From: Streptomyces broussonetiae
GTDB lineage: Bacteria; Actinomycetota; Actinomycetes; Streptomycetales; Streptomycetaceae
Assembly: GCF_009796285.1 (NCBI RefSeq)
Contig: NZ_CP047020.1
Location: 1,302,001-1,366,000, forward strand
Direction of reading: 5' to 3'
DNA length: 64,000 nt
Part shown: positions 24,702 to 33,410 of the stretch, piece after piece
Numbering within the stretch: the first letter of the stretch is position 1
Layout of the letters: every line of letters begins with the position of its first letter
The notes under the pieces: generated by a model
Seen by the model: only the letters and a program-made list of their open reading frames with translations
The model's database searches: none
What the model was told of the DNA's origin: nothing
Translations under genes and position numbers: made by a program

Positions 24702-24907
24702 GCGTGCCACCTCTTCCCGCGATTGCGCCCGCCCCCCTCTCCACGCTGCGGGACACACCGGCGTACCGCCAGAGAAGAGCATCCAGCGGATGACGACGCT
24801 TGCGCCGTTCAGCGGCCGTAGCGCGTCACCCGGCCGGGCCCCACCCGCCCCCTCTCGCGGGTCCACTGGCCGGGGCAACGGCGGCCGGCAGCCCACCACA
24901 CACCGAT

Positions 24908-24931
24908 GGCGGTGGCCACGTGGCCACCGCC
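24908..24931. promoter_or_regulatory. 24-bp perfect palindrome
   Basis: The 24 bases are perfectly self-complementary, with arm GGCGGTGGCCAC and no loop. They lie 207 bp upstream of the USP start in the otherwise empty gap 24702-25044. The central GGCCACGTGGCC shares the GGCC-n4-GGCC spacing of the island boxes. A regulator site is more likely than a terminator because there is no loop and no T-run. Confidence 0.5.
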
Positions 24932-25044
24932 GGCGACCACGGTGGCGGAACTCACCGCCGGGAAAGTGTCGTGTTCCCCACTGCCTTTGGCGGGGCCGCC
25001 CCATCTGTCGGCACAGGTGCACCGGCTCGACGCCATGGGCGATG

Positions 25045-26073
25045 TCACTCTCGGTGCAGCACGACCTTGAGGGCTCCTGTCGTGGCGCCGTGCGCGAACA
25101 CCTCGTAGGCCTCCTCCATACGGCCGAGGCCGAAGGTGTGGGTGACCAGCCGGGAAGCCGGCAGGTGTCCGAACCTCATCACCTCCAGCAGCCACGGCAT
25201 GGACGATGTGTCCACCTGCCCCGTGCTGATCGTCACGTTCTTGCGCCACAGGGACTCGAGATGGAGCGTCACCGGCGTGCCGTGCATGCCTACGTTGGCG
25301 ATGTGCCCGCCCGTGCGCACGACGCGCGTGCACAGCACGAAGCCTTCCGGGTCGCCCGACGCCTCGACGACCACGTCGGCTCCCGGCCCCTCGGACAGGT
25401 CGGCGATCATCTTCCCCGGCGACGCGGTGACATCCGCCCCGAGGCGGGCAGCGGCCTGCAACCGGGCACCGGCCGGATCCACGACGATGATCCGGCGGGG
25501 CGAGTAGAGCCGTGCGAGGAGGGCGACGGCGAGTCCGACGGGGCCCGCGCCCACCACCACGACGGTGTCTCCCGGACCCACGTGTCCGTTGCGCACTCCC
25601 ACCTCGTAGGCAGTCGGGAGGAGTTCTGCGAGCAGCACCGCATCGTCGAGGGAGAGGTCCGAGGGACGTCGTGTGGTGGAGTGCTCGGCGAAGGGCACCC
25701 GCACCCACTGGGCCTGGGTCCCGTTGATCAGGCTCCCCAGGATCCATCCGCCGCCCCCGTGGCACTGGCCGTACCTGGCGGCACGGCACTGCGGGCAACC
25801 ACCGCAGGCCGACACGGACGACACGATCACCTGGTCGCCGGGGCGCAGGTGGTGGACATCGGCACCGATGTCCACCACTTCGCCGACGGCCTCGTGGCCG
25901 AGGACGGTCCCCGGCTTCACCTCCGGAAAGTGCCCGCGCCGGATGTGCAGATCACTGCCGCAGACGGTGGTGGCGTCGACACGTACGATCGCGTCGGCCG
26001 CGTCCTCGATCACAGGGTCCGGGACGGTGTCCCAGGAGGTCTGTGCCGGGCCGTGGTAGACGAGTGCTCGCAC
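25045..26073 (-). CDS. zinc-dependent alcohol dehydrogenase (copy 2)
   Basis: A 342-residue paralogue of the 17303 product. Catalytic zinc ligands are in TVCGSDLHIRRG and GTVLGHEAVGE, the structural zinc loop is VSACGGCPQCRAARYGQC, and the nucleotide-binding motif is VVVVGAGPVGLAVALLA followed by IIVVDPAGARLQAA. The GTG start at 26073 follows GAGGGAG. It is divergent from the USP at 26230, with a weak box between. The pairing of an ADH with a USP or PPOX gene recurs twice in this island. Confidence 0.92.
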   Translation of the reverse strand: MRALVYHGPAQTSWDTVPDPVIEDAADAIVRVDATTVCGSDLHIRRGHFPEVKPGTVLGHEAVGEVVDIGADVHHLRPGDQVIVSSVSACGGCPQCRAARYGQCHGGGGWILGSLINGTQAQWVRVPFAEHSTTRRPSDLSLDDAVLLAELLPTAYEVGVRNGHVGPGDTVVVVGAGPVGLAVALLARLYSPRRIIVVDPAGARLQAAARLGADVTASPGKMIADLSEGPGADVVVEASGDPEGFVLCTRVVRTGGHIANVGMHGTPVTLHLESLWRKNVTISTGQVDTSSMPWLLEVMRFGHLPASRLVTHTFGLGRMEEAYEVFAHGATTGALKVVLHRE

Positions 26074-26186
26074 GGTAGTGACTCCCTCGCTCCCCCTCCT
26101 CCACGGTCACCCCCGCGGTACTCCCGGGCAACACGGCGTGGCAGCGGCCCCGGTCTCGTAAGAAGCTGGAAGCGACCCGTGGTGGA

Positions 26187-26200
26187 GGGACCAAAGCCGT
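26187..26200. promoter_or_regulatory. weak OsdR/DevR-type half box
   Basis: GGGACCAAAGCCGT shares GGGACCA with the 21698 box; the second half is poor. It lies 43 bp upstream of the USP at 26230 and 114 bp upstream of the alcohol dehydrogenase start. Confidence 0.3.
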
Positions 26201-26229
26201 GGTGTGCGGCACGAGAGGAGACAGGGGCC

Positions 26230-27048
26230 GTGACGATTCCCCTGGTGGTGGGCGTCGACGGATCCGAGGCGAGTCTGGAGGCGGTCGACTGGGCCGCCGC
26301 CGAGGCGGTCCGCCACGACGTCCCGCTCCTGCTCCTGCACGCCGCTGCCGGCGAGCGGGAGACGTCCGACGTGATCGCTGCCGCCTCGGCGCGGGCCGGC
26401 GCGAGCGCTCCGTCCGTACGACTGTCCGGCGAGGTGACGCACGAGGACGCGGCCGCCGCCCTGGTCGACAAGGGGCGCAACGCCTTCGCCCTGGTGCTGG
26501 CAGACCGCGGGCTCGGAGACCTTTCCGGTCTGCTGCTGGGCTCGGTCAGCCTCGCCGTCGCGGCGCGGGCCGACTGCCCCGTCGTGGTGGTCCGCGGCAC
26601 CGTGGAGCATCTCGATGCCCGGTTCGGGAGCGTCGTCGTCGGCGTCCAGGACGGGGAGGGCAGCGGCACAGCCGTGGACTTCGCGTTCCGCGAGGCCCAT
26701 GTGCGCAGTTGTCGGCTCGTGGCGGTACACGCCTGGAGCGCACCGTCCGGTGCCTGCACGACCGCGCAGGCACCGTCGTGGTTCCTGGAGGCCCACCGGC
26801 GCCCGCCGGCGCAGGTCCTCGACGACGCGCTGCGCCGCCCTGCCGCAGGATATCCGGACGCCGACGTGAGCCGCCGGCTGGTCGAGGACGCTGCGCGCCC
26901 GGCCCTGCTGGAGGCCGCGTCGACGGCGGATCTGCTCGTCGTGGGTGCCCGGCGACGCCTCGGGCATCCGGGCCTGCAACTGGGCTTGATCAACCATGCG
27001 CTGCTGCATCACGCACCATGTCCTGTCGCCGTCGTCCCCCAGGTGTGA
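26230..27048 (+). CDS. universal stress protein, two USP domains
   Basis: A 272-residue tandem USP. Domain 1 (about 1-122: IPLVVGVDGSEASLEAVDWA, then DRGLGDLSGLLLGSVSLAVA) is followed by domain 2 (about 135-272: SVVVGVQDGEGSGTAVDFAF, then ARRRLGHPGLQLGLINHALL). The ATP loop of domain 2 departs from the G-2x-G-9x-G consensus. The GTG start at 26230 follows GAGAGGAG. It is divergent from the alcohol dehydrogenase at 25045. Comparison with this protein shows the one at 28283 to be internally deleted. Confidence 0.92.
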   Translation: MTIPLVVGVDGSEASLEAVDWAAAEAVRHDVPLLLLHAAAGERETSDVIAAASARAGASAPSVRLSGEVTHEDAAAALVDKGRNAFALVLADRGLGDLSGLLLGSVSLAVAARADCPVVVVRGTVEHLDARFGSVVVGVQDGEGSGTAVDFAFREAHVRSCRLVAVHAWSAPSGACTTAQAPSWFLEAHRRPPAQVLDDALRRPAAGYPDADVSRRLVEDAARPALLEAASTADLLVVGARRRLGHPGLQLGLINHALLHHAPCPVAVVPQV

Positions 27049-27105
27049 GGCCACGGGAGGAGGGGGCGGCTCGTTGTCGGCTCTCCGGGCCGACGCCGGT
27101 GCCGG

Positions 27106-27119
27106 GGCCCCTTCGGCCC
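27106..27119. promoter_or_regulatory. putative OsdR/DevR-type box or USP terminator
   Basis: GGCCCCTTCGGCCC matches the TCGGCCC half of the box. The surrounding bases also form a GGGGCC-CCTTC-GGCCCC hairpin 55 bp after the USP stop codon, so a terminator is equally possible. Otherwise the gap 27049-27376 shows nothing. Confidence 0.35.
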
Positions 27120-27376
27120 CTGTACCCGAAGGCCTCTGTCGTTCGGCAGTGGGAGGACCTGGGGCCCGGCCGGCGACCTGCCGACGGCCGACCGCCTGAC
27201 CCCGAGGCACCTCACCGCTTCGCTGACGCCACGTCAAGCAGACTGTCCTGCTGGTGAGTTCGATGACCCTGCAGGGACTCGGTCACCTACTGCGGGAGGC
27301 CACCGAAGGCGGCATCCAGGGCAGGGCGCCGCACCGGCCCGGCATCCGGGAGGTGGCTGGACGGCCCGTGTGCACC

Positions 27377-28102
27377 ATGGCGGACGCGAAGGGCGGCACC
27401 GGCGGCCGCCCCGTGCGGCGGTGCGTTCCGCGTGGCAGGTTGGATGCAGCCGGGAGTCCCGGCGACATCGGCCGGCGGATGGCCGCCGAACGCCGCAGGC
27501 AACGACTCAGCAGGCGGGAGACGGCGGGCCGGGCCCGGATGTCACCCGACTACCTGGCGTACCTGGAGGAACGGCCCTCCGCCCCCGGTACGGCCACCCT
27601 CATCAGGCCGGCCGACGCGCTCGGCACCACGGTCGCCGCGCTCCGTGGCGGAGGCATCGATCTCCCGCCCGGTCAGGGCCAGGCACTGCTGCACCCCCGG
27701 CTGCAGGACCTCAGCCCGGAGGAATGCCGCACCCGGCTCTCCACGCACGGCGTGGGGCGCGTCGCGGTGTCGACGCCCGAGAGCCGCCCGGCGGTCCTCC
27801 CGGTCCATTACGAGGTCGTCGACGACGCCATCGTCTTTCGGACGCCGCCCGGCTCCGTGCCGGCGGCGGCCGCCGCCGCAACCGAGGTCGCCTTCGAGCT
27901 CGACCACGTGGACGACGCCCTGAGCCGGGGGTGGAGCGTCCTCGCCGTGGGCCCCGCGAACGTGGTGACCGATCCTGCGACCGCGCGCGGCCTCACCCGG
28001 CGCGCGCACACCACATCCTGGGCGGGCGGGGACCGCGAGATGTGGGTGTCGATCCGGCCCACGAGCCTCACGGGCCGCCGGATCACTCCGGCCGATCACT
28101 AG
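27377..28102 (+). CDS. HTH-PPOX protein (copy 2)
   Basis: A paralogue of the 16599 product with an XRE-type helix-turn-helix (GDIGRRMAAERRRQRLSRRE, YLAYLEERPSAPG) and a PPOX split barrel (ECRTRLSTHGVGRVAV, VHYEVVDDAIVFRT, GWSVLAVGPANVVTD, REMWVSIRPTSLTGRRI). The C-terminal barrel is complete. The start is uncertain: GTG 27254, ATG 27377 and ATG 27479 are all in frame and none has a clear ribosome site. I report 27377 because the helix-turn-helix must start before 27479 and the sequence before 27377 is unlike the paralogue. An alanine-rich loop (AAAAAATE) replaces a loop in copy 1. Confidence 0.78.
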   Translation: MADAKGGTGGRPVRRCVPRGRLDAAGSPGDIGRRMAAERRRQRLSRRETAGRARMSPDYLAYLEERPSAPGTATLIRPADALGTTVAALRGGGIDLPPGQGQALLHPRLQDLSPEECRTRLSTHGVGRVAVSTPESRPAVLPVHYEVVDDAIVFRTPPGSVPAAAAAATEVAFELDHVDDALSRGWSVLAVGPANVVTDPATARGLTRRAHTTSWAGGDREMWVSIRPTSLTGRRITPADH

Positions 28103-28282
28103 TACGTCACGTCACGTCACGCCGCGTCCCGGTCCGGGGCGCCGCGCGGCCCGCCCCCACACACACAAGACGGCCGGAGGCTGCCGGCAGGCGGGGACGG
28201 CGTGTCGCGACGGTTCGCGGACGGTGCGACGGTGTTCACAAAGGGCCTCGGGGCGTCCGGACGCAGAAGGGCGGTGGTGGCG

Positions 28283-28855
28283 ATGGAACGTCCGCTGGTC
28301 GTGGGGGTCGGCGGATCGGACTCCAGCCTGCAGGCGGTCGACTGGGCGGCCGACGAGACAGCACGCCACGGGCTGCCGTTGCGTCTGGTCCACGCCTCCT
28401 TGTGGGAACGCCACGAGGGGGCACGGGACCGGGTCGTCGTAGGGGCAGGGGCCCGGAGCGGGGGTGCGGGCGCCGTGCGGTTCGCCGTGCGCGAGGCCGA
28501 GGTACGGGGGTGCGCCCTGACGGCGGTGCGGGCCTGGCGTACTCCGACGGCAGAGCCCGTGGACCACATACTGATCGCCGACGACGCCGCCCGGCTGCGC
28601 GAGGAGCAGGCCTCGACCGGCCTGGACGAAGCACTGCGTGCGGCGGTACGGGAGCACCCCGAGGTCGAGATCCGCCGGCATGTGGTGGAGGGCCCCGCCC
28701 ACCGCGTCCTGCTGGACGCGACGGCCGAGGCCGACCTGATCGTCGTAGGTGCGCAGCGCCGGCACGGGCACTTCGGTCTGCAACTCGGCAGGATCGCCCA
28801 CACCCTGCTGCACCACGCGCGGTGTCCGGTCGCCGTGGTCCCCCAGCCGGTCTGA
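28283..28855 (+). CDS. universal stress protein with internal deletion
   Basis: The 190-residue product starts as a USP domain (PLVVGVGGSDSSLQAVDWAA, LPLRLVHASLWERHEG, about residues 4-46). It then passes straight into the start of a second USP domain (RVVVGAGARSGGAGAVRFAV, about residue 50), which runs complete to HTLLHHARCPVAVVPQ. Compared with the 272-residue paralogue at 26230 it lacks about 90 residues: the second half of domain 1. The frame is intact, so an in-frame deletion is indicated. The Asp of the usual GVDGS motif is Gly here. It lies 57 bp upstream of the GH65 gene. Confidence 0.85.
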   Translation: MERPLVVGVGGSDSSLQAVDWAADETARHGLPLRLVHASLWERHEGARDRVVVGAGARSGGAGAVRFAVREAEVRGCALTAVRAWRTPTAEPVDHILIADDAARLREEQASTGLDEALRAAVREHPEVEIRRHVVEGPAHRVLLDATAEADLIVVGAQRRHGHFGLQLGRIAHTLLHHARCPVAVVPQPV

Positions 28856-28912
28856 GGACCGCCGCACGCAACCGGGCCCGCGCGGTGTCCGCAGGAGAGG
28901 GGCAGGTGACGG

Positions 28913-31315
28913 ATGTCGGAGTGGACATGGGAGTGGACCGGCTACGACCCCGCCACCGAGCAGCTACGTGAGGCGCTGTGCACGCTGGGCAACGGGTACT
29001 TCGCCACGCGCGGCGCGCTGCCGGAACACCGCGCCGGGCTCGTGCACTACCCGGGCACGTACGCGGCTGGGTGCTACGACCGCGTGGAGTCCACCGTGGC
29101 GGGGCGGCAGGTGGTGAACGAGGACCTGGTCAACCTCCCGAACTGGCTGCTACTGCGGTTCCGCCTGCGCCGAGCCGAGGGAGCATGGGGCGCGTGGTTG
29201 TCCCCCGGCACGCACGCCCTGCTGGACCACCGGCACGTCCTGGATCTGCGGCGCGGCACGCTCACCCGGTCCTTCCGCCACCGCCACGACGAGACGGGTG
29301 TGCTGGGCGTCGAACAGACCCGGCTGGTTCACATGGGCGATCCCCACCTGGCGGCGCTGCGCACCGTCTTCACGGCCGAGGGCTGGTCGGGAGAGATCGA
29401 GATCGAAAGCTCCCTCGACGGCGAGGTGATCAACGGCAATGTGCACCGTTACCGGGCGCTCAACCGCCGCCATGTGACCCGCGTACGGACCGGCGCGCGG
29501 GAGCCCCACACGGTCTGGCTGAGCTGCCGGACCAGCACGTCGGACATCTCCGTCGCTCTCGCCGCCCGGACGACGGTCGTGTCCGACCAGGCTCCGTCCT
29601 CATCGGTGTTGAGTCCGGTCCGCCACCGTGCCGTCCACCGCCTGGTCGTCCCGATCGCTCCCGGCCGGCCCGTCACCGTGGACAAGACCGTGGCGGTGCA
29701 CACCTCACGGGACACGGCGATCAGCGACCCGCTCGGCGAAGCCGTCGACAGGGTGTCCGTCGCGACGGACTTTCCCGCCCTGCTGGATTCGCACCTGGCC
29801 GCGTGGGAGCGGCTGTGGCGGCGCGTGGACATCCAGGTGCCCGGCGAGGCGGGCCGCATCCTGCGCTTCCACCTCTTCCACGTCCTGCAGACGCTGTCGC
29901 CGCACACGGCGGACCTGGACGTGGGCGTCCCGGCCCGGGGGTTGCACGGCGAGGCGTACCGGGGCCATGTCTTCTGGGAGGAGCTGTTCGTCCTGCCGTA
30001 CCTCAACCTGCACTTCCCGGAAGTCTCCAGAGCACTGCTGGACTATCGCTACCGACGCCTCCCGCGGGCCTGCTCGGCGGCAGGCGCGGGCGGCCGGGCC
30101 GGAGCGATGTACCCGTGGCAGAGCGGCAGCAACGGCCGTGAGGAAGCGCAGGAATGGCATCTCAACCCCGCTTCGGGCCGCTGGCTGCCGGACCACTCAC
30201 GGCTCCAGCACCACGTGGGTTCGGCGATCGCCTACAACGTCTGGCAGTACTGCGAGGCGACGGGCGACACGGACTACCTGTACACCAGGGGCGCGGAGAT
30301 GCTGCTGCAGATCGCGCGCTTCTGGGCGGATCTCGCCGTCCTCGACCCGGACACGGGCCGCTACCGGATCCGCGGTGCGGTCGGCCCCGACGAATACCAC
30401 GACAGCTACCCGGGAGCCGCCCGGCCCGGGCTCGACGACAACGCGTACACGAACGTGACCGCAGCCTGGGTCCTCACCCGCACCCTGGAACTCCTGCGGC
30501 GCCTTCCCGCGTGGCGGCGTGCGGAACTGTTCGACCGGGTGCGGCTGGACGCGGACGAGCTGCCCGGCTGGGAGGACGTCTCCCGCCGCTTGCGGGTGCC
30601 GTTCCACCAGGGCGTCATCAGTCAGTTCGAGGGCTACGACGACCTGGCCGAGCTGGACTGGGACGCCTACCGTGCCCGCTACCGCAGCATCCGACGGCTG
30701 GACCGGATCCTCGAGGCGGAGGGCGACTCGGTCAACCGCTACAAGGCGTCCAAACAGGCCGACGTCCTCATGCTCGGCCACCTGTTCTCACCCGCCGAGC
30801 TGCGGCAGTTGTTCGCACGTCTCGGCTACGACCTCGACGACGACGTCTGGCACCGAACCGTGGACTACTACCTGCGGCGTACCAGCCACGGCTCCACCCT
30901 CAGCCAGCTGGTGCACGGCCTGGTCCTCGCCAGAGCCAGACGGGCCGAGGCCTGGCAGTGCGTGCACGAGGCGCTGGAGGCGGACATCGCGGACATCCAG
31001 GGCGGCACCACCGGTGAGGGCATCCACCTCGGCGCCATGGCCGGGACCCTGGACCTCGTCCAGCGCGGCCTGACGGGCCTGGAGACACGTGAGGACGCCC
31101 TGTGGCTGGACCCGGTGCCTCTGCCCGCGCTCTCCGAATACGGATTCACGGTGCAGTACCGCGGGCACTGGGGCGTCGGTGTACGGCATCGGAAAGGGGA
31201 GTTGGAGATCAGCGTGCCCGACTCGGAGGAGTCACCGATCCGCGTGGTGCTGGCCGGGCGCGCGGTGACCATCGCGCCGGGCGAGACGTGCACGCTCGTG
31301 CTGTCGGAGAGTTGA
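28913..31315 (+). CDS. GH65 family disaccharide phosphorylase/hydrolase
   Basis: An 800-residue glycoside hydrolase family 65 protein (maltose, trehalose or kojibiose phosphorylase type). It has the N-terminal beta-sandwich (CTLGNGYFATRGALPEH), an (alpha/alpha)6 barrel with GHVFWEELFVLPYLNLHFPE and YPWQSGSNGREEAQEWHLNP, and general-acid Glu494 in VGPDEYHDSYPG. The phosphate-site region RRTSHGSTLSQLVHGLVLAR and GEGIHLGAMAGTLDLVQRG suggests phosphorolysis rather than hydrolysis. It would feed glucose 1-phosphate and glucose into metabolism. GGGGCAGG precedes ATG 28913. Dormancy islands of streptomycetes often carry such a gene beside USPs. It forms an operon with the deleted USP. Confidence 0.9.
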   Translation: MSEWTWEWTGYDPATEQLREALCTLGNGYFATRGALPEHRAGLVHYPGTYAAGCYDRVESTVAGRQVVNEDLVNLPNWLLLRFRLRRAEGAWGAWLSPGTHALLDHRHVLDLRRGTLTRSFRHRHDETGVLGVEQTRLVHMGDPHLAALRTVFTAEGWSGEIEIESSLDGEVINGNVHRYRALNRRHVTRVRTGAREPHTVWLSCRTSTSDISVALAARTTVVSDQAPSSSVLSPVRHRAVHRLVVPIAPGRPVTVDKTVAVHTSRDTAISDPLGEAVDRVSVATDFPALLDSHLAAWERLWRRVDIQVPGEAGRILRFHLFHVLQTLSPHTADLDVGVPARGLHGEAYRGHVFWEELFVLPYLNLHFPEVSRALLDYRYRRLPRACSAAGAGGRAGAMYPWQSGSNGREEAQEWHLNPASGRWLPDHSRLQHHVGSAIAYNVWQYCEATGDTDYLYTRGAEMLLQIARFWADLAVLDPDTGRYRIRGAVGPDEYHDSYPGAARPGLDDNAYTNVTAAWVLTRTLELLRRLPAWRRAELFDRVRLDADELPGWEDVSRRLRVPFHQGVISQFEGYDDLAELDWDAYRARYRSIRRLDRILEAEGDSVNRYKASKQADVLMLGHLFSPAELRQLFARLGYDLDDDVWHRTVDYYLRRTSHGSTLSQLVHGLVLARARRAEAWQCVHEALEADIADIQGGTTGEGIHLGAMAGTLDLVQRGLTGLETREDALWLDPVPLPALSEYGFTVQYRGHWGVGVRHRKGELEISVPDSEESPIRVVLAGRAVTIAPGETCTLVLSES

Positions 31316-31339
31316 AGAGCCGAGGTCCGACACAGAAGG

Positions 31340-31366
31340 CGGTGGCCGACGCGGCGACGGCCACCG
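31340..31366. terminator. bidirectional hairpin between convergent genes
   Basis: CGGTGGCCG and CGGCCACCG form a perfect 9-bp stem with a 9-base loop, 25 bp after the GH65 stop and 58 bp after the acyl-CoA dehydrogenase stop on the other strand. No T-run follows, as is usual in this genus. Confidence 0.6.
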
Positions 31367-31423
31367 GCTTGCGCCTGCGTCAGGTCGGCCCGGGAACTGT
31401 CGAAGACCGTGGGTCGCAGCGGG

Positions 31424-32602
31424 CTAGCGCCGTACCCTCGGCATCCCCAGACCGATCCAGGAGATGATCTCGCGCTGGATCTCGTTGTTGCCGCCGCCGA
31501 AGGTGAAGATGACCGCCGAACGGTAACCGCGCTCCAGTTCGCCGTGCAGCACGGCGCCCGCCGAGCCCTCCTTCAGGGGTCCTGCCGCGCCGACGATCTC
31601 CATGAGCCAGGCGTAGGCGTCGCGGCGCGCCTCGGAGCCGTAGACCTTCACGGCGGAGGCGTCCTGCGGGGTGAGCGTGCCCTCCTGGACGGCCGTGACC
31701 ATCTGCCAGTTCAGCAGCTTCAGCGCGTCGAGCCGGGTGTGGGTGCGGGCGAGCAGCCGGCGCACCCAGGGCAGGTCGGCGACCCGGCGGCCGTCGGCCA
31801 GCTTGGTCTCCCGCGCCCAGCGCTGGACGTCGTACAGGGCGCGGACGGCCATGGTGCCGTGCGCGGCGAGGGTGACGCGTTCGTGGTTGAGCTGGTTGGT
31901 GATCAGCCGCCAGCCCTGGTTCTCCTCGCCGACGCGCCGGGAGACGGGGACACGGATGTTCTCGTAGTAGCTCGCGGTGGTGTCGTGGGAGGCGAGCGTG
32001 TTGATCACCGTGCAGGAGTAGCCCGGGTCGGAGGTCGGCACCAGCAGCATGGTGATGCCCTTGTGCGGCGGGGCGGTGGGGTCGGTACGGGTGGCCAGCC
32101 ACACCCAGTCCGCGGTGTCGCCGTTCGTCGTCCAGATCTTCTGCCCGTTGACCACATACTCGTCGCCCTCGCGTACGGCCCGGGTCTTGAGGGCCGCCAG
32201 GTCGGTCCCGGCGTCGGGCTCGCTGTAGCCGATCGCGAAGTCGATCTCGCCGCGGAGGACGCGTGGCAGGAAGTGCGCCTTCTGCTCCTCGGTGCCGAAC
32301 CGCATGAGCGTGGGACCGACCGTGTTCAGCGCCATGAGCGGCAGGGGGACACCGGCCTGCGCGGCCTCGTCGAAGAAGATGAACTGCTCCATCGCCGTCA
32401 TGCCGCGCCCGCCGTACTCCTTCGGCCAGCCCACGCCCAGCCAGCCGTCCGTACCGAGCCGTCGGATGGTGTCGCGGTAGAACCGCTTCTGTGCGGCTGG
32501 ATCGGCGTACCGGGCGTACGCGTTGTCCGGAACCAGCTCGGCGAAGTAGGCGCGCAGCTCCGCGCGCAGTCGCTGCTGCTCGGGCGTGTGGTCGAGATGC
32601 AC
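31424..32602 (-). CDS. acyl-CoA dehydrogenase
   Basis: A 392-residue flavoprotein of the acyl-CoA dehydrogenase family: LGVGWPKEYGGRGMTAMEQF at the N-terminus, the central FAD motif FAIGYSEPDAGTDLAALKTRA, WLATRTD and the C-terminal GELERGYRSAVIFTFGGGNN followed by EIQREIISW. It would oxidise an acyl-CoA with FAD. The length is normal. I use GTG 32602 (VHLDHTPEQQRLRAELR), which has GGAGG just upstream; the frame extends upstream to 32734 without conserved sequence. It may belong with the acyl-CoA ligases at 2-5 kb, but it is not adjacent. Confidence 0.92.
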   Translation of the reverse strand: MHLDHTPEQQRLRAELRAYFAELVPDNAYARYADPAAQKRFYRDTIRRLGTDGWLGVGWPKEYGGRGMTAMEQFIFFDEAAQAGVPLPLMALNTVGPTLMRFGTEEQKAHFLPRVLRGEIDFAIGYSEPDAGTDLAALKTRAVREGDEYVVNGQKIWTTNGDTADWVWLATRTDPTAPPHKGITMLLVPTSDPGYSCTVINTLASHDTTASYYENIRVPVSRRVGEENQGWRLITNQLNHERVTLAAHGTMAVRALYDVQRWARETKLADGRRVADLPWVRRLLARTHTRLDALKLLNWQMVTAVQEGTLTPQDASAVKVYGSEARRDAYAWLMEIVGAAGPLKEGSAGAVLHGELERGYRSAVIFTFGGGNNEIQREIISWIGLGMPRVRR

Positions 32603-32790
32603 GGCGCCTCCAGGCTCCCCAAGGGCGGTCCTGACGGCGCACACCGTAGAACGTGTTTCAGAAATAGGGAATGACGCGTCCGCAACGAATTGCACCGACC
32701 CGGTCGACGAGCGGCGATGTCGCCGTCCGTCCATCGCCTGTTACGCATTGCGTCCGGTTCGTCCGGGTTTGAGCGGGGTATTCCTGTCCT

Positions 32791-33156
32791 ATGAGTACCG
32801 CATCGACGCAGCTGGCCGCAGCGAGCGGCCTCATGAGCCTCGTCCTGTTCATCGTGGCCGTGGGTGTCCTGGCGCTTCTCGCCGGCGGCTTCTGGTTGAA
32901 CTCCCGAGTGAAGTACCGCGAGTCCCCCCGGCCCCGCCCGGAGGAACAGCCCACGCTTCCGCCTGACGGGCCGGTGGGCGAAGTCCGGGAGAACAGGGAG
33001 TCCCAGGAGGTTCCCGTGATCCCCAAGGGCGGTCGCCCGCTCACCCCGTACGAGCTGAGCAACATGGACACCAGGCCGAGCGAGTCGAAGGACCGCCCGC
33101 GCTGGAGCAGGGGGTCCAGCGGCTCGTTCGGCGGCGGCGGACTGGGCGCGCACTGA
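32791..33156 (+). CDS. small membrane protein, DUF6479-like
   Basis: A 121-residue protein with one N-terminal membrane segment (residues about 14-36, LMSLVLFIVAVGVLALLAGG) followed by a charged, proline-rich cytoplasmic or outer tail with conserved-looking VIPKGGRPLTPYELSNM. It resembles the Streptomyces-specific DUF6479 family, whose function is unknown. It lies alone between the acyl-CoA dehydrogenase (divergent) and the RpiB-like gene (convergent). Confidence 0.75.
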   Translation: MSTASTQLAAASGLMSLVLFIVAVGVLALLAGGFWLNSRVKYRESPRPRPEEQPTLPPDGPVGEVRENRESQEVPVIPKGGRPLTPYELSNMDTRPSESKDRPRWSRGSSGSFGGGGLGAH

Positions 33157-33265
33157 CCCTCGGTCCGGCGATGCCCCCTCGCCCCCGCCGGTGAATCCCG
33201 ATCCGGCCACCTGGTCCCGATCGGCCACCAGTCGCCGTACGGCCATCCGGTCGCCCACCCAGCAC

Positions 33266-33301
<36 letters not shown>

Positions 33302-33410
33302 CCACGGATATCACGATCCGCCCGCTGATCGCCCCGATCGGCGCCGACACCCGTTCGTCACAAACACCCCGGCCCGCGCCGGTCCCTGTACGCCACCCCT
33401 TCGGAGCCCG

